DNA of 64,000 nucleotides, taken from Cladocopium goreaui (Eukaryota > Sar > Dinophyceae > Suessiales > Symbiodiniaceae). Position 1 is the stretch's first letter. Each line of letters opens with the position of its first letter. This document shows, in pieces, positions 63,946-64,000 of the stretch. A program made the translations under genes and the position numbers. The notes under the pieces are model-generated. The model had not been told where the DNA came from. It saw nothing but the letters and a program-made list of their open reading frames with translations, and searched no databases. The DNA lies in contig CAMXCT020006168.1 of NCBI GenBank assembly GCA_947184155.2, forward strand, positions 69,333 through 133,332, written 5' to 3'.

Positions 63946-64000
63946 GTACACTGTGGAAAGCTGCAGATGACCTGTTGCACTTAAAGATTGGACTTTGGTG

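Overview
The window looks like nuclear DNA of a dinoflagellate, most likely from the Suessiales (Symbiodinium/Polarella-like). Inferred introns end in AG with the exon almost always starting in G. Donors include GT and several GC. Exons are short (about 50-150 bp), GC-rich and scattered through AT-richer DNA full of microsatellites and small inverted-repeat elements. No tRNA, rRNA, bacterial operon, CRISPR array or spliced-leader array was seen.

Layout. 1-3 kb holds exons of a kelch-repeat gene on the + strand. 3-6 kb is simple-sequence and minisatellite DNA (CAT-type trinucleotides, a 40-bp and a 24-bp tandem repeat, TCTA/TCTAA tracts). 6-12 kb is mostly intergenic or intronic, with isolated exon-like blocks and small repeat elements. 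12.5-13.9 kb is a hierarchical tandem array (108 bp = 30+30+30+18). 15.1-22.2 kb is a composite of Ty1/copia-type LTR retrotransposon sequence with three 116-bp LTRs. The complete unit keeps gag, an integrase core and RNase H. It has lost the zinc knuckle and protease active site and most of the reverse transcriptase, and it carries an unusual pair of 3' ORFs (a membrane segment, then a coiled coil). 22.3-22.7 kb is a degenerate ~110-bp tandem repeat. 25.4 kb has an exon encoding a C-terminal RS domain.

From about 29-31 kb to the right edge the + strand carries one very large multi-exon gene. Its exons spell out in order a UvrD/TRANK1-like superfamily 1 helicase: Walker A GRSGSGKT, DEVQD, GDTSQT, NYRSH, VLTVEEAKGLEFDD and LYTAMTRTK. 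A long TPR-like helical repeat region follows and continues past the window end. Exon phases agree across most inferred junctions, including a 3.4-kb and a 2.2-kb intron.

Two introns of this gene are the most interesting places. (1) The intron after the last helicase exon (47243-49470) contains an intronless 414-codon ORF with two LAGLIDADG motifs. (2) The 3.4-kb intron 58863-62289 is filled with a ~56-bp G-run minisatellite with higher-order structure. It is bounded by matching inverted termini and by a 30-bp direct repeat copied from the upstream exon, as expected of an introner-type intron gain. At least three families of short palindromic elements are scattered through introns and spacers: A, TA-flanked, about 105 bp; B, CTGGTTGGTGG termini, about 110 bp; C, about 115 bp.

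All exon limits were set by eye from reading frame, splice dinucleotides and family resemblance; no alignment was run.
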